Positions 15,538-25,550 are shown, numbered from the stretch's first letter. The stretch is DNA of 64,000 nt from Verrucomicrobiota bacterium (GCA_038744685.1 JBCDMB010000004.1:1-64000), one strand, 5' to 3'. The notes: generated by a model from the sequence alone, not told the origin. Numbers and translations are program-made.

Positions 15538-17103
15538 CTACGGTATCACCCCGATATTCTTGGCAGCAGTTGGCGCTGGATGAGTTGGCTCGTAGGTAGG
15601 CTCACCCGCTTCATCTTCAAATTCGACGTCATCGAGCGACTCGAGGTTCATGCCCTTGGTTTCAATACCAAACCAGATAGTGACCGCTGCGCCCAATAGA
15701 GAGGTTCCGACGAGGATGTAGAGGAGATTCTCGGTTCCAATTCCATTGAGTAGAATGGGGAATAGGAATGCCGTCGTGACCGCACCTACCTTTGCAAAGG
15801 ATGCAGCGAAGCCAGCACCCTTGCCGCGAACCCGCGTCGGAAATACTTCCCCCGAGATCAAATAGGTCATCGCATTGGGTCCGATATTCGTCATGAAATT
15901 GAAAACCATAAAGCCTGCGAATATCAGGACGAGGTCGGTGGACCCATCCGGCTTGAGGGAAAGTGCGGCTAAAAACAGACCGACAGCACAACCTACAAAG
16001 CCGAAGATCTGAAGTTTTATTCGTCCGATTTTATCAACTAGGAACACCGCACAGACGATTCCGATGATGAGGAGGACGTCGAGGATGGCAGAACCCTTCG
16101 CGGCAAGGAGGTCGTCGTGGATGATCGAAGCCAGATTATACTCTCCGCTCTTTGCGCCGATCATTGTGGCGAGGATAGTCGGAGTGAAGATTCCGATTCC
16201 GTATGTTCCTAGATCCTGGAGAAACCAAGGGACCGAAGCGAGGATGGTGGCGCGTCGGTTCTTCTTGGCAAAGAGTTCCCGGTAACCGCTTTTCCTTTCT
16301 CCTTCCTTGTGTTTTTTAGGCATTTTAAGAAGAAAATCCTTCGGGTATTTCGGATCGCGATTGAGGAGCTTATGGAGTGCGTTTGATGCCTCGTCTTTCC
16401 GATTCTTGCTAATCAGCCAGTGTGCACTTTCGGGAACAAAGAAGCGGAGGAAGACAATGAGAACGCCGAGAGGCAGAAGACTCCCATACATCCATCGCCA
16501 CGCATCTGGTTCTGGATAAACGCTCAGAATAAAGACGCCAAGAGCCGCTCCCGCTAGTGCCCCGATTGCCTGAAACGAGAATGCACCCAAGACCAACTTT
16601 CCTCTGATCCGACTAGGAATGCTCTCGGAGATAACCAAGTGCGCGGTTGGGTAGTCACAACCCAAAGCCATACCGGTTCCAAAGAGGAAAAGCGCGAACA
16701 CCCAGAATGACGGACTCAAGGCAACCCCGAGAAGAAAAAGCGTAAAGAGGATCATTTCGGCAATGAACATTCGTTTGCGCCCGAAAACGTCGGCCAGTCC
16801 TCCAAGGAGGGTCGCCCCGACCAAAATACCGAACAGGGGAGCAGCGCCAGCCATTCCTTTTTGTGCGGCTGAGATATCGAAATTCAGGTGAAGAAGGGGG
16901 ATGGCAACGCCTGTCATGAAAACGATCATTCCCTCAAAGAACTTCCCCGCCGTCGCCAGGATCCAAATACGTTTCTGCATCCGTGACATCGCGGAATCTG
17001 AAACCGGGGTTCCGTCTGCCCAAAAAGGAGTCTCGTCTATGTAGGCCTGTACAGTCTTCTTCTTGCGTTTCAGTGGCGAAGCGACAGACGTCATCGAACC
17101 CAT
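15538..17103 (-). CDS. MFS transporter (sugar porter / phosphate symporter superfamily)
   Basis: A 521-residue, twelve-segment major facilitator. The cytosolic loop 2-3 motif G-G-L-A-D-V-F-G-R-K-R is present, and M-A-L-G-C-D-Y-P in segment 4 resembles the G-G-D-Y-P of phosphate:H+ symporters and organic-anion relatives. The P-E-S-A-H-W-L motif after segment 6 is typical of the sugar/phosphate porter branch. There is a long N-terminal cytosolic part (about 45 residues) and an acidic tail. Being next to ppk2 makes phosphate or an organic anion an attractive substrate, but this is inference; a sugar or carboxylate cannot be excluded. Confidence 0.82.
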   Translation of the reverse strand: MGSMTSVASPLKRKKKTVQAYIDETPFWADGTPVSDSAMSRMQKRIWILATAGKFFEGMIVFMTGVAIPLLHLNFDISAAQKGMAGAAPLFGILVGATLLGGLADVFGRKRMFIAEMILFTLFLLGVALSPSFWVFALFLFGTGMALGCDYPTAHLVISESIPSRIRGKLVLGAFSFQAIGALAGAALGVFILSVYPEPDAWRWMYGSLLPLGVLIVFLRFFVPESAHWLISKNRKDEASNALHKLLNRDPKYPKDFLLKMPKKHKEGERKSGYRELFAKKNRRATILASVPWFLQDLGTYGIGIFTPTILATMIGAKSGEYNLASIIHDDLLAAKGSAILDVLLIIGIVCAVFLVDKIGRIKLQIFGFVGCAVGLFLAALSLKPDGSTDLVLIFAGFMVFNFMTNIGPNAMTYLISGEVFPTRVRGKGAGFAASFAKVGAVTTAFLFPILLNGIGTENLLYILVGTSLLGAAVTIWFGIETKGMNLESLDDVEFEDEAGEPTYEPTHPAPTAAKNIGVIP

Positions 17104-17302
17104 GGTCGCTTCAACAGAAGGCCGTGATTTAAGGTGGTCAAGGAATTGCGCCTAAGTGACGGAAATGTTGCCGATGCAGTGAGACAATAGTGCTTAGGCT
17201 ACCCGACGAAGAACACCCCAATTGTGCCTGTCTTCAGCACACGTATTTCCAACTCGAAGGTGCGGCGAAATCGCCTCGGTATTCCTCAGAAGCCAGGCCA
17301 AT

Positions 17303-17330
17303 AAAGAAAGCCGCCCACATCGGGCGGCTC
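17303..17330 (-). terminator. Intrinsic terminator of the PEP-CTERM LTD gene
   Basis: On the minus strand GCCGCCC (17328-17322) and GGGCGGC (17316-17310) form a 7-bp GC stem around a five-base loop, followed by TTTCTTTATT. It lies about 30 bases after the stop codon at 17359. Confidence 0.85.
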
Positions 17331-17358
17331 TCTCCAAATCAACGAAAGTCTGTTTCCC

Positions 17359-18027
17359 CTAGTTGTGACGGATTCTTCGTCTGGAGGCGGCAAAGCCAAG
17401 AGCGACTACACCAGCCAATGCTCCGAAAATACCCGGCTCAGGAATTACACCAGGAGATCCAATATCAATACCAGTTCCTCCGGCACCATCCCCAGGGGCG
17501 ATGAAGGCCCCGTTTTCTCCTTGGACACTAAATCCGAGGGAAGTGCCCGAGGAATCCCATTCAAAACTCTTGCCACCGCCGTCAGAGTCGCCGAACACCG
17601 CAGAATCAACAATGCCGCCAGCAGAGTTGTAGAGATCTACTTGATCTCCACCAGCACTCAGACCGGAAAAATCGTTATCACCGCCGAAGTCGTCTCTGGA
17701 AATCGCGGTGAAACCACCGCCCCAAGCTGCTATAAAGCCCGCTAGGTTATCCGTTCCTTCATCCACGATCACAATGGACTCTCCAGCCCCTATGTTGACA
17801 CTTGGAAAAACAGCACCATCAACACCAAATCCATCGCCATCATCCCAATAATAGTCGGTCAGATCGACTGCGCTGCCACCCGTATTAGTAAGTTCCCACC
17901 AATCTCCATTTGCGTCGCCTCCGGGATGATCAGAATTTGACATTACTTCTGTGATGACCAGCTGCGCTGAAGCCGTAGTTGCTAGAATGGAGAATGCTGA
18001 AATGAGTACTTTGGCGCTGTTGTTCAT
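17359..18027 (-). CDS. Lamin-tail-domain protein with PEP-CTERM anchor
   Basis: A 222-residue exported protein. A signal peptide (about 1-21) precedes an LTD-like beta domain with L-V-I-T-E-V-M-S-N and W-W-E-L-T-N-T-G. The C-terminus is a textbook PEP-CTERM tail: P-E-P-G, a hydrophobic helix, then the basic end R-R-R-I-R. Such proteins are processed by an exosortase (EpsH-type) and often reach the surface or extracellular polymer; no exosortase gene is in this window. A terminator follows. It shares the LTD theme with the giant protein upstream on the same strand, suggesting related surface roles. Confidence 0.85.
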   Translation of the reverse strand: MNNSAKVLISAFSILATTASAQLVITEVMSNSDHPGGDANGDWWELTNTGGSAVDLTDYYWDDGDGFGVDGAVFPSVNIGAGESIVIVDEGTDNLAGFIAAWGGGFTAISRDDFGGDNDFSGLSAGGDQVDLYNSAGGIVDSAVFGDSDGGGKSFEWDSSGTSLGFSVQGENGAFIAPGDGAGGTGIDIGSPGVIPEPGIFGALAGVVALGFAASRRRIRHN

Positions 18028-18191
18028 GGATCGATAAGTTGACTTTGTATGTAGAGTCTGTGATTTACTGAGCAGAGTTGAAAGGTGCTAGATACGATAT
18101 CGGAGAGGCTTGTGATAAGTTCTTCTGAGGTCAATGAGCGTAGATTGACAATTCTGTAACAGACGGTCTGTGAAGTGAACCTAACGAAGCT

Positions 18192-21100
18192 CTACGGCGT
18201 TGAATTTTGTTCTAAAGTTATCCGCATAAACCCGCGGTCCGAAGGGTTGGCTCCCCGGATGGGTGTGACGAGACGGAACGTGCTCCACTCATAGTCCGTC
18301 GGTGCTACGGGAAGTCCATTTGGGTTTGTTGTTGCTTCGACCGGTTCATTCCAACCGTTCAAATCAAGCGAACCTTCGACGATGTAAACGATTCCGTCTG
18401 CCGTGTAGGTGTTTCCGGCACCGTTTCCTCCGGAACGGCGGAGAAAGGTCAGGGTGAAGTGCTCGTTTGCTCCGGCGATCTGTTGGCCTTCGCGCAAGAC
18501 CGGGAGCGAAGCGCCAGAGGTGGGGTCGGTCGCGAAGGCGAACTCGAGAATCTGTAGTGCACCGTCCTTGTCGCTGTCCGCGTCGAATTGGAGATCCGCT
18601 CCGCTCAGTCCAAAGCCTGCAAGGTAGGTTTCCACTGGGTTGGATCCCCCGCTCGAAGGAATGAAAGAAGAAAAGTCCTGAATATTGGTTCCAGCGCTCC
18701 AGTCGTTGGGACGACCGAAGGTACTGGAGGATGAATCGTCGTAGCCATCCACAACGGGAGGACCGTTATCAAAAGCAATCAATGGTGAGACTGCAGGATC
18801 CGGGTCGGCTTGCAGTTCAAAAACTTCCGTTCCTCCAATCCCTGAGGCGGGGGCAATGCCTTCGCCAGCTGGTCCAAATATCAGGCTATTAGCGGAATCT
18901 CGGATCACAAACCACGTGTCGTTGTTCGAGGTGTTGATACCACGAACTTCTCCGGTGCCACCATCTACAGAGTATCCGTTGGTAACCTCGTCGGTGTAGC
19001 TAATTAGTGTGGAGTCCCCGATCCAAACATTGGACCATGCCCAGCCCTCCGAGTTGCGGTTGTCCAGAGCATTCAAAGAAGTGTCGAGCCCACCTTCAGA
19101 GGTTCGTTTCTCAGTAAAGGTGAGAATTGTTCCGGTGGGCACATCGGACCAGAACGTGTCGGATGACAGGACGATGCGTTCCTCGGCTGCAAAAGGGAAG
19201 GAAGCATTGTCTGCGATTTCGATCGTCCACCCGCGCAGGTCGACGCCGTCTTCGATACTGTCTCCAACCACGACCAATTCAAACCAATCACCACCGTTCC
19301 CTGCGATACGGCCGAAGTGCGGATCAGAGGCCGTGCCACCCTCGTCGTCTAAGGCGAGAGTCCCTCCGTTCAGAAACTCGTCTTGGGCAACGGCGTTGTA
19401 TTCGTTCAGGATTACAGTTGCGGTTACGGGGTGGATGTAGAGAGAGAATGTCTTGGATACGCTATGAATACCGTCGTCGACTGAGACTGTAACGGTTTGC
19501 AACCCCGTTGCGTCGGAGCTTGATGGAGTGCCTGTGAGAGTCCCTGATCCGTTGCCGCCGTCGATCAATGAGATCCACGGCGGGCCGGTATCAAGAGACA
19601 GGGTGAGGGATCCGGTGCCGTCTTCATCGCTTGCGGTGACGGAATAGGAAAAGGAATCGCCTTGGCGGGCGAAGAATGGGGAAACAAAGTTAAAGAAGGG
19701 CCTGCTGTTTCCCGGTGTATTCGTCTCAAAGGCAGAAAAGTTCTGGGTATTCTGACCGGAGTTCCACTGATTGGGCGCACCGAACGAGCTACTGGTGCCG
19801 TCTGAATAGGAGGCGCTGAGCGGCGAGGCAGAAAGGGGTGTCGGGTCTTGTTCTAGCTTAAACACCTCCGTATCTCCCAATCCTCCGAGCGAGAGAAACT
19901 CTTCTCCGGCAGGCCCGGAACGAACCGTCCCAGTAGCGTCCTTTAAAGTGATCCGTAAGTCTGCGTTGCTGGCCGGGAAACCGTTGTTAAAGGTGCTTGC
20001 ATTCAAGTCGACGTAAGTAGGATCGTTCACAAGAATGTTGGTCCATGCCCAGCCCCCGTTGTCGAAGCGGTTGACGCGATGGATGGCGGTGTCGAGACCT
20101 CCGTCGTCAAACGAGTCCTCTGTGAAGGTGAGAATGCTGCCGGCCTGAACGTTTTGCCAGTAGGAGTCTTGAGACAGAATGATCGATTCGGGAGGGTTGC
20201 CGTCTTCCGAGATTTCAATTGACCATCCGCGCAGGTCGATTGTCGATCCAGCTGATCCATCGCCTACGACCACCAGTTCAAACCAGTCGCCGCCATTTCC
20301 CGCGACGCGGCCGAAAAATCCGTCTGCCGCTGCTCCACTGTCACTATCTGTACCTTCATCGCCTCCGTTTAAAAAGGAATTGTCAGCAACGGCATTAAAC
20401 TCATTGAGCACAACAGGACTGGATGTTGCGAATGCGAACACTTCGAAATTCTGCGACACGGTGAACTCTCCATCAGTCACCTCGATCTCAATAGGATGGG
20501 TACCTGCATCTGCTAGAGCAGGGGTTCCGAAAAGGTCTGCTGAACCATCGCCAAAGTCGTCAAGGGTTAGCCAGTCTGGTCCCTCCGACAGAGTGATCGT
20601 AAGGGTATCGCCGGCGTTTGGATCTTCGGTGGTCACTATCCAGAAATACTCATCGGGGATCTCTACTGCATAGTCGAGAAGTTGCGCTGGTTCGGCCGTG
20701 AAAAACGGAGGTGAATTTGGATTGGTTCCGGTGGAAAAGGCTTCAAAGTTCTGAAGAGAACCTTCGCTCTTCAGGTTGGGCTGTCCGGGAGTCGAGGAGT
20801 CAGAGTCGGCGTAGTCCCCGGCTATTGGGTTGATTTGGGTAGAAGGGTCGGCGTCGAGAATGAATCGTTCGGACCCACTCACTCCCCCGTCGGATTCGAT
20901 TCCCTCGCCAACCGGGCCAAAGATGAATTCGTCTGCATCGTTCAGCACCGTGATGATTGCATCGTCATTGGAGACGGATAGTTCGGCGGATGTGTTCGTT
21001 GAGTCGAGATAGGTTTCGTCTCCAATCCAGAAGGTGGCTGACGCCCAACCAGCAGTCGAAATGAGATTCTGCGCTGCAATATTCGTGTCAAAACCACCGT

Positions 21101-22334
21101 TAGCTGCATCATCTTCACTAAAGAGTAGAATCGTGCCTGCTTGAACGTTCGACCAGAAATCATCGTTGGACAGTTGGATCGTCCCGCTGCCGTTGTCATC
21201 TTCGAGTGAGAGGGACCAACCTCGAAGATCTACAGTGGAACCTGGTGATCCATTGCCAACGACTACGAGTTCCAACCATTCTCCGCCTCCATCATATTCG
21301 TTTACGATGACCGGAACGGAACTTGCAAAAACAGTAATAGTAAACGCTAGGATGTCGGAACCGTCCTGAGGATCATCAGTGACTTCGAGGACGACGGGAT
21401 GAATGCCAGCATCTTCATCTGCAGGGGTGCCTGAAAGATCGGCTGAGCCGTCTCCGTTATCGATGATGGAGAGCCAGTCCGGTCCTGATTGAATGTCGAT
21501 CGTGAGTGTACCTCCATTTGCATCTGAAGCGGTAACGGTTTCGGCAAAAGGGTTTCCAGCGGTCAGAAAGGTGTCTGCGATCGGGGTAGTGAATCCAGGA
21601 GCGGGACCTGCGATGCGAAAGGCGAGAAAGCTCTGGGTTCCTGATCCTTCCAGTGGGTTAGGGGAGCCAAACGATGAATTGTCCACATCGTTGTATCCTA
21701 CTGAGCTCGTAGCAACAGAGGGGGAAGGCGTTTCCTGGAGGGCGAGGACCTCCTCCGAGTTGACCCCTTCTGATGCAATATCTTCTCCCGCTGGACCAAA
21801 AACGGTGACGTCCTGATCGTCACGGATCGTGATTGCGGTATCCTGATTAGAAGTGTGGAGAACAGAGTCACTGGATGCCAAATCAATGAGGGTGCCATCT
21901 TGTATCCAAATGTTCGACCACGCCCAACCTTCGGAATTCAGACGATCCTCTCGAGAGAGATCGCTGTCGAGTCCTCCAGCCGAAGTGTTATCTTCCGTAA
22001 AAGTAAGTAGGGTACCAGCCTGAACATTTTGCCAGTAGCTGTTCTGAGAGAGAGTTATCGAGGATGAGCCATCATCAGAGTCGAAGACTTCAATTGACCA
22101 ACCTCGCATGTCCACCGTTGATGCCGCGGTTCCGTCTCCCACCACGACAAGTTCAAGCCAGTTCCCCCCATTTCCGTTGACGAGAGGGAAGAATGTATCG
22201 GAGCCACTTCCACCTCCGATTTGGTTGGAGTCCGCAACGCCGTTGTACTCATTGAGAATAACGGAAGCACTAAAAAGAGAACCTGAGCACAGTGCTGTGC
22301 CAACAAGGACTGCTAACGTGCGCAAGTACTTCAT
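18192..22334 (-). CDS. Giant secreted protein with four LTD-like and three Ig-like modules
   Basis: A 1380-residue secreted protein. The signal peptide is M-K-Y-L-R-T-L then a hydrophobic core; I chose the ATG at 22334 over a start ten codons earlier for this reason. Four modules each open V-I-(L/V)-N-E-(Y/F)-(N/D) and carry W-(L/F)-E-L-V-V-V-G and D-(L/M)-R-G-W-(S/T)-(I/L). Between them are three Ig/cadherin-like units with G-S-A-D-L-(S/F)-G-T-P or a close variant. The last ~140 residues have D-A-D-S-D-K-D-G then L-E-F-A-F-A-T-D-P, a tail common in large Verrucomicrobia proteins. No anchor is visible. Adhesion or matrix binding is a guess. A prepilin-like gene lies 20 bp upstream, probably co-transcribed. 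Confidence 0.82.
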   Translation of the reverse strand: MKYLRTLAVLVGTALCSGSLFSASVILNEYNGVADSNQIGGGSGSDTFFPLVNGNGGNWLELVVVGDGTAASTVDMRGWSIEVFDSDDGSSSITLSQNSYWQNVQAGTLLTFTEDNTSAGGLDSDLSREDRLNSEGWAWSNIWIQDGTLIDLASSDSVLHTSNQDTAITIRDDQDVTVFGPAGEDIASEGVNSEEVLALQETPSPSVATSSVGYNDVDNSSFGSPNPLEGSGTQSFLAFRIAGPAPGFTTPIADTFLTAGNPFAETVTASDANGGTLTIDIQSGPDWLSIIDNGDGSADLSGTPADEDAGIHPVVLEVTDDPQDGSDILAFTITVFASSVPVIVNEYDGGGEWLELVVVGNGSPGSTVDLRGWSLSLEDDNGSGTIQLSNDDFWSNVQAGTILLFSEDDAANGGFDTNIAAQNLISTAGWASATFWIGDETYLDSTNTSAELSVSNDDAIITVLNDADEFIFGPVGEGIESDGGVSGSERFILDADPSTQINPIAGDYADSDSSTPGQPNLKSEGSLQNFEAFSTGTNPNSPPFFTAEPAQLLDYAVEIPDEYFWIVTTEDPNAGDTLTITLSEGPDWLTLDDFGDGSADLFGTPALADAGTHPIEIEVTDGEFTVSQNFEVFAFATSSPVVLNEFNAVADNSFLNGGDEGTDSDSGAAADGFFGRVAGNGGDWFELVVVGDGSAGSTIDLRGWSIEISEDGNPPESIILSQDSYWQNVQAGSILTFTEDSFDDGGLDTAIHRVNRFDNGGWAWTNILVNDPTYVDLNASTFNNGFPASNADLRITLKDATGTVRSGPAGEEFLSLGGLGDTEVFKLEQDPTPLSASPLSASYSDGTSSSFGAPNQWNSGQNTQNFSAFETNTPGNSRPFFNFVSPFFARQGDSFSYSVTASDEDGTGSLTLSLDTGPPWISLIDGGNGSGTLTGTPSSSDATGLQTVTVSVDDGIHSVSKTFSLYIHPVTATVILNEYNAVAQDEFLNGGTLALDDEGGTASDPHFGRIAGNGGDWFELVVVGDSIEDGVDLRGWTIEIADNASFPFAAEERIVLSSDTFWSDVPTGTILTFTEKRTSEGGLDTSLNALDNRNSEGWAWSNVWIGDSTLISYTDEVTNGYSVDGGTGEVRGINTSNNDTWFVIRDSANSLIFGPAGEGIAPASGIGGTEVFELQADPDPAVSPLIAFDNGPPVVDGYDDSSSSTFGRPNDWSAGTNIQDFSSFIPSSGGSNPVETYLAGFGLSGADLQFDADSDKDGALQILEFAFATDPTSGASLPVLREGQQIAGANEHFTLTFLRRSGGNGAGNTYTADGIVYIVEGSLDLNGWNEPVEATTNPNGLPVAPTDYEWSTFRLVTPIRGANPSDRGFMRITLEQNSTP

Positions 22335-22354
22335 TGGTTTGAAAGGAAGTGCGG

Positions 22355-23161
22355 CTAGTTCCAAGGATACCAGAGGAAGGAATCGAGCTGACCACCAACT
22401 AGTGCCGGATCCCGACCGTCGTTGTAGAGGTCAGCACTATCCACTGTCGCGATATGTCCGTCGAGGAATGCTACATTCGTCTGTTTGTTGAAGCGGAAGC
22501 TGATGCTGTTGTTGCGCCCCTTTGACCGGGCGACCCGTTCGTCTGATTCGTTGGGAGCCCCGTCTTCGGTCGAGGTGCGGGTTTCGGTGATAAAGATTGT
22601 CTTGGAGGGATTTTCAATCGACGTAATCCGAATGAGAATTTCGCCAGAGTTACTCGGGGCACTGTCCTCGCCACTGTAGAGCTGCGAATTCATCATGTAA
22701 GAGAAGAAAGGACGACGCAGATTTTCCTGTTCGTCTACTTCGGCACCCGGACTCAGGTGGATGGAGCCATCTCGTATGACAAGAGCGCGGTCATCGCGTG
22801 AGCGGAGGTCGTTTAAGGGTCTTTCACCAACGTAAGGAGGTAGAACATTGTACCACGCTTGCTCGTTGGCACCGGAACGAACACTTCCCCAGCTTGGTTG
22901 GTCTTCTTCACCTTCATACGGGATTTTCTTTTCATTTTCATTGATGAAGAGCATGAGAGCACTAGTCCACTGGCGAAGATTTTGAGCGCTGGATGAACGC
23001 TGAGCATTGGTTCGGATCAAACTAACAGCAGGAACTAAAATAGCTGTGAGAATGCCAACGATGGAAATTACCGCGAGTAGCTCAATCAAAGTGAAGGCTA
23101 GAACCTGCTTGTTCTGAGATCTAAGGTTCTCGGTTTTTCGGAGGGTTCCTACGAAAGTCAT
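22355..23161 (-). CDS. Prepilin-type N-terminal cleavage protein (pseudopilin-like)
   Basis: A 268-residue protein. The leader before the prepilin peptidase site is basic and long; the site reads A-F-T-L-I-E-L-L-A with the conserved Glu at +5, followed by the hydrophobic helix. The C-terminal part has N-V-A-F-L-D-G-H, the H/D-G motif of the large pseudopilin families of Planctomycetes and Verrucomicrobia. I chose the ATG at 23161; an earlier TTG at 23221 has no support. It precedes the giant LTD gene by 20 bp. It could be a minor pilin of a type II secretion-like machine, or a cell-surface protein using the pilin leader only. Confidence 0.82.
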   Translation of the reverse strand: MTFVGTLRKTENLRSQNKQVLAFTLIELLAVISIVGILTAILVPAVSLIRTNAQRSSSAQNLRQWTSALMLFINENEKKIPYEGEEDQPSWGSVRSGANEQAWYNVLPPYVGERPLNDLRSRDDRALVIRDGSIHLSPGAEVDEQENLRRPFFSYMMNSQLYSGEDSAPSNSGEILIRITSIENPSKTIFITETRTSTEDGAPNESDERVARSKGRNNSISFRFNKQTNVAFLDGHIATVDSADLYNDGRDPALVGGQLDSFLWYPWN

Positions 23162-23314
23162 GTTCAAGCTGTTTGTTGAGAAGTCGGGAAAGTGATCGTC
23201 AGAGGTATCGTCCGGCCCCAAAAACAGTCAATTCGCGTAAAGTAACACTTACGTCACAAATGAAACGGACCCGGATTTCATTGGCAATGGGTCCTTTTCC
23301 GCAATGGTCTGAAC

Positions 23315-25378
23315 TTACTTGAAATACCGATCCCAGTCCGGTCTCGAAAATCGGATGAAGTCCTTTTTCGGCAGCGCCTGGATAAAAGCTTTTCCGTATT
23401 CCTTCCGAAGTACTCGTGAGTCGAGAATGACTAAACGGCCGCGATCATCGACTTTCCGGATCAGTCGCCCCAGACCTTGGCGGAATCGAAGTACAGCCTC
23501 CGGTAAAGAGATCTCGAGAAAAGGTTGGCCTCCACGATTCCGCACATACTCCTCTCTTGCCTGAAAGATCGGATGGCTCGGATTCTCAAAGGGAAGTTTG
23601 GTCAAGATGACTTGAGACAATGCCTCCCCCGGAACATCGATGCCGGTCCAGAAAGTCTCGGTGCCAAAGAGCACCCCATTACCCGCGGCGCGGAACCGAT
23701 CCAAGAGCTGTGAGCGTGGGCCTCCAGAGACTTGTTCAAAGAGGGGACGCTCCCGCTCGGCGAGGCGGTCCCTCACGGCAGAAACGACTGCGGCCAGGTC
23801 TCGATAACTGGTGAAGAGAACTAGGGTGCCGCCTGAATTCGAAAGAACCGCTCGAACAATGCACTCAGCCCAATAGGTGAGAGTAGGGCGGGAAGTCTGA
23901 CCGCCGGAGGCAGGACAATCGGATGTGATCAGAATCTCGCAATGATTCTCGTAGTCGAAGGGAGAGTCGACCTGGCCATGCGATTGTCCGTCGGCTCCTA
24001 TGCGTGCAAGAAATGGATCCATGCCTCCAGCTGTCGCGAGAGTTGCGCTGGTAAGAGTCACGGACGTGTGGCGTCGAAAGAGGATGGAGCGAAGAGCAGG
24101 AGCCAGGTCGATAGGTGCACTTCTGAGGCTAACAATTCTTTGTGTCTTACCGGTTCGTTCCACCCATGCGACGTCATCTTCGAATTCGAAGGCCAAGAAA
24201 CGCCCGAGAATACTTCGGTAGGAATCCATACGCATTTGCTGATCCCGGATCTCATCCGCTTTCGTTTCGTCCTGCTCTCTCTGGGCAAGTGCTTTCAAAC
24301 GACGAGACAATTCCTGGAGTGGGGTGTGAAAGACTGGCTCTGTCCATTCCCCCTCACTGAGTCTCACCTGCTCCCGGCTCTTCAAGAAGCTCTCGGCGGT
24401 TTGGGTAAAAAACTCTTTGCAGGCGTGGATGGCTTCATCCACGAGTCTTCGGTCGTCCGGAGTGCCGATCTTCTTGAGGAAACCTTTTTTTGTTTTGGGG
24501 TTGTAGAGAATGCGTAGCGCCCGGTCTACCGCGTAGCTGGAAACCGCCGCGCCAAGATGATTGGTTGCGGTCGCAGGAAGGGTATGAGCTTCGTCGACGA
24601 CCAGAAAGTCATTGGGGAAGAGGACTCCGGGGGTTTCGTTTCCTGGGCTCATTCCCGCAGAGACCAAAGAAAAGAGGAGGCTGTGGTTGAGGATGACGAG
24701 GTGAGCTTTTTGGACTTTTTGGCGAGCGGCGTGATAAAAACAGGACTCGGGCGAACAGTTTTTGCGATTACAGGAACTGGCATCTGCGTTTACAGCGTCC
24801 CAAATTTCCGCAGGCATAGCGGAATCGAACTCTTGCCGGAGGCCGTTTTCCGTTTGAACCGACCAATCCGAGAGTTTAGACAAGGTGTCCTGATTGACTT
24901 GGTTAAAGAGGTCAGCGCTCTCCTCAATAGCACGACCGAGACGACGGGGGCAGAGGTAATTGCCCCGTCCGACTAAAAACGCGGTTTTGAAGGATGCGTA
25001 GGGTCTCAGCTCTTCAATCCGTGAGAAAAGCTTCCGACATTGCTCAATATCCTTCTCACGAATCTGCTCTTGAAGAGAAATCGTGTGAGTGGAGACGAGA
25101 AAAGGACGCTTCGTTCTCACCGAGTGAAGGATACCGGGTATCAGGTAAGCGAGACTTTTGCCGACTCCTGTCCCGGCTTCGAAAATCAGCGGACAGTCTG
25201 CGGCGAAGGCTTGAGCGACACGAACTGCCATTTCCTCCTGCTCGCCGCGGTGTTCAAGCCCCATCTCTGTTTCGAGCGATCCTCCTTTTGAAAAAACCGA
25301 CTCAGTGAGTGCAACCAACTCCTTCGCATTGTCTGCGGGCGAGGGAGAATCGTCGAGCACTTGGATCATTCGGATCAT
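23315..25378 (-). CDS. dinG: DinG/XPD-family superfamily 2 DNA helicase
   Basis: A 687-residue ATP-dependent helicase. Motif I is E-A-G-T-G-V-G-K-S (about 68-76), motif II V-D-E-A-H, motif VI Q-G-L-G-R-L-I-R. Between I and II four cysteines (N-Y-L-C-P, then C-N-R-K-N-C and S-C) are placed like the 4Fe-4S cluster of DinG and XPD. The family unwinds DNA 5' to 3', acting on R-loops, D-loops and G-quadruplexes in repair. There is no exonuclease domain, unlike the Gram-positive form. ATG codons at 25378 and 25369 are possible starts; neither has a Shine-Dalgarno. It is a single gene on its strand. Confidence 0.88.
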   Translation of the reverse strand: MIRMIQVLDDSPSPADNAKELVALTESVFSKGGSLETEMGLEHRGEQEEMAVRVAQAFAADCPLIFEAGTGVGKSLAYLIPGILHSVRTKRPFLVSTHTISLQEQIREKDIEQCRKLFSRIEELRPYASFKTAFLVGRGNYLCPRRLGRAIEESADLFNQVNQDTLSKLSDWSVQTENGLRQEFDSAMPAEIWDAVNADASSCNRKNCSPESCFYHAARQKVQKAHLVILNHSLLFSLVSAGMSPGNETPGVLFPNDFLVVDEAHTLPATATNHLGAAVSSYAVDRALRILYNPKTKKGFLKKIGTPDDRRLVDEAIHACKEFFTQTAESFLKSREQVRLSEGEWTEPVFHTPLQELSRRLKALAQREQDETKADEIRDQQMRMDSYRSILGRFLAFEFEDDVAWVERTGKTQRIVSLRSAPIDLAPALRSILFRRHTSVTLTSATLATAGGMDPFLARIGADGQSHGQVDSPFDYENHCEILITSDCPASGGQTSRPTLTYWAECIVRAVLSNSGGTLVLFTSYRDLAAVVSAVRDRLAERERPLFEQVSGGPRSQLLDRFRAAGNGVLFGTETFWTGIDVPGEALSQVILTKLPFENPSHPIFQAREEYVRNRGGQPFLEISLPEAVLRFRQGLGRLIRKVDDRGRLVILDSRVLRKEYGKAFIQALPKKDFIRFSRPDWDRYFK

Positions 25379-25502
25379 CAAGAGACGGGTGTGGGATTAC
25401 TTCAAACGGAAAGGGAAGAATCGAATGGGGTTTGTCGGGAGGTGCGATTCTGATCGATTTCTGCGGGAATCCAACCTGGAGCGGCTGCTTTAGCTGCCGA
25501 AC

Positions 25503-25550
25503 AGCGGCCTCAAATCGATCTTGGTGGTCGCCGACTGAAGTCGCCGCTCC
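25503..25550. repeat. TTCAG-type palindromic repeat, single unit
   Basis: Contains ATCGATCTT followed by GACTGAAGTC flanked by CGCC, ending CGCCGCTCC. The same pattern ends the pair at 48010-48082, so it is a dispersed REP-like family. It lies between the helicase and protease genes. Confidence 0.6.

Noticed and set aside
18192-22334. The four LTD modules as DNA tandem repeats or a CRISPR-like array
   Set aside because: Similarity is at protein level, with units of about 600-1000 bp and strong divergence; no short direct repeats with unique spacers were seen anywhere in the window.
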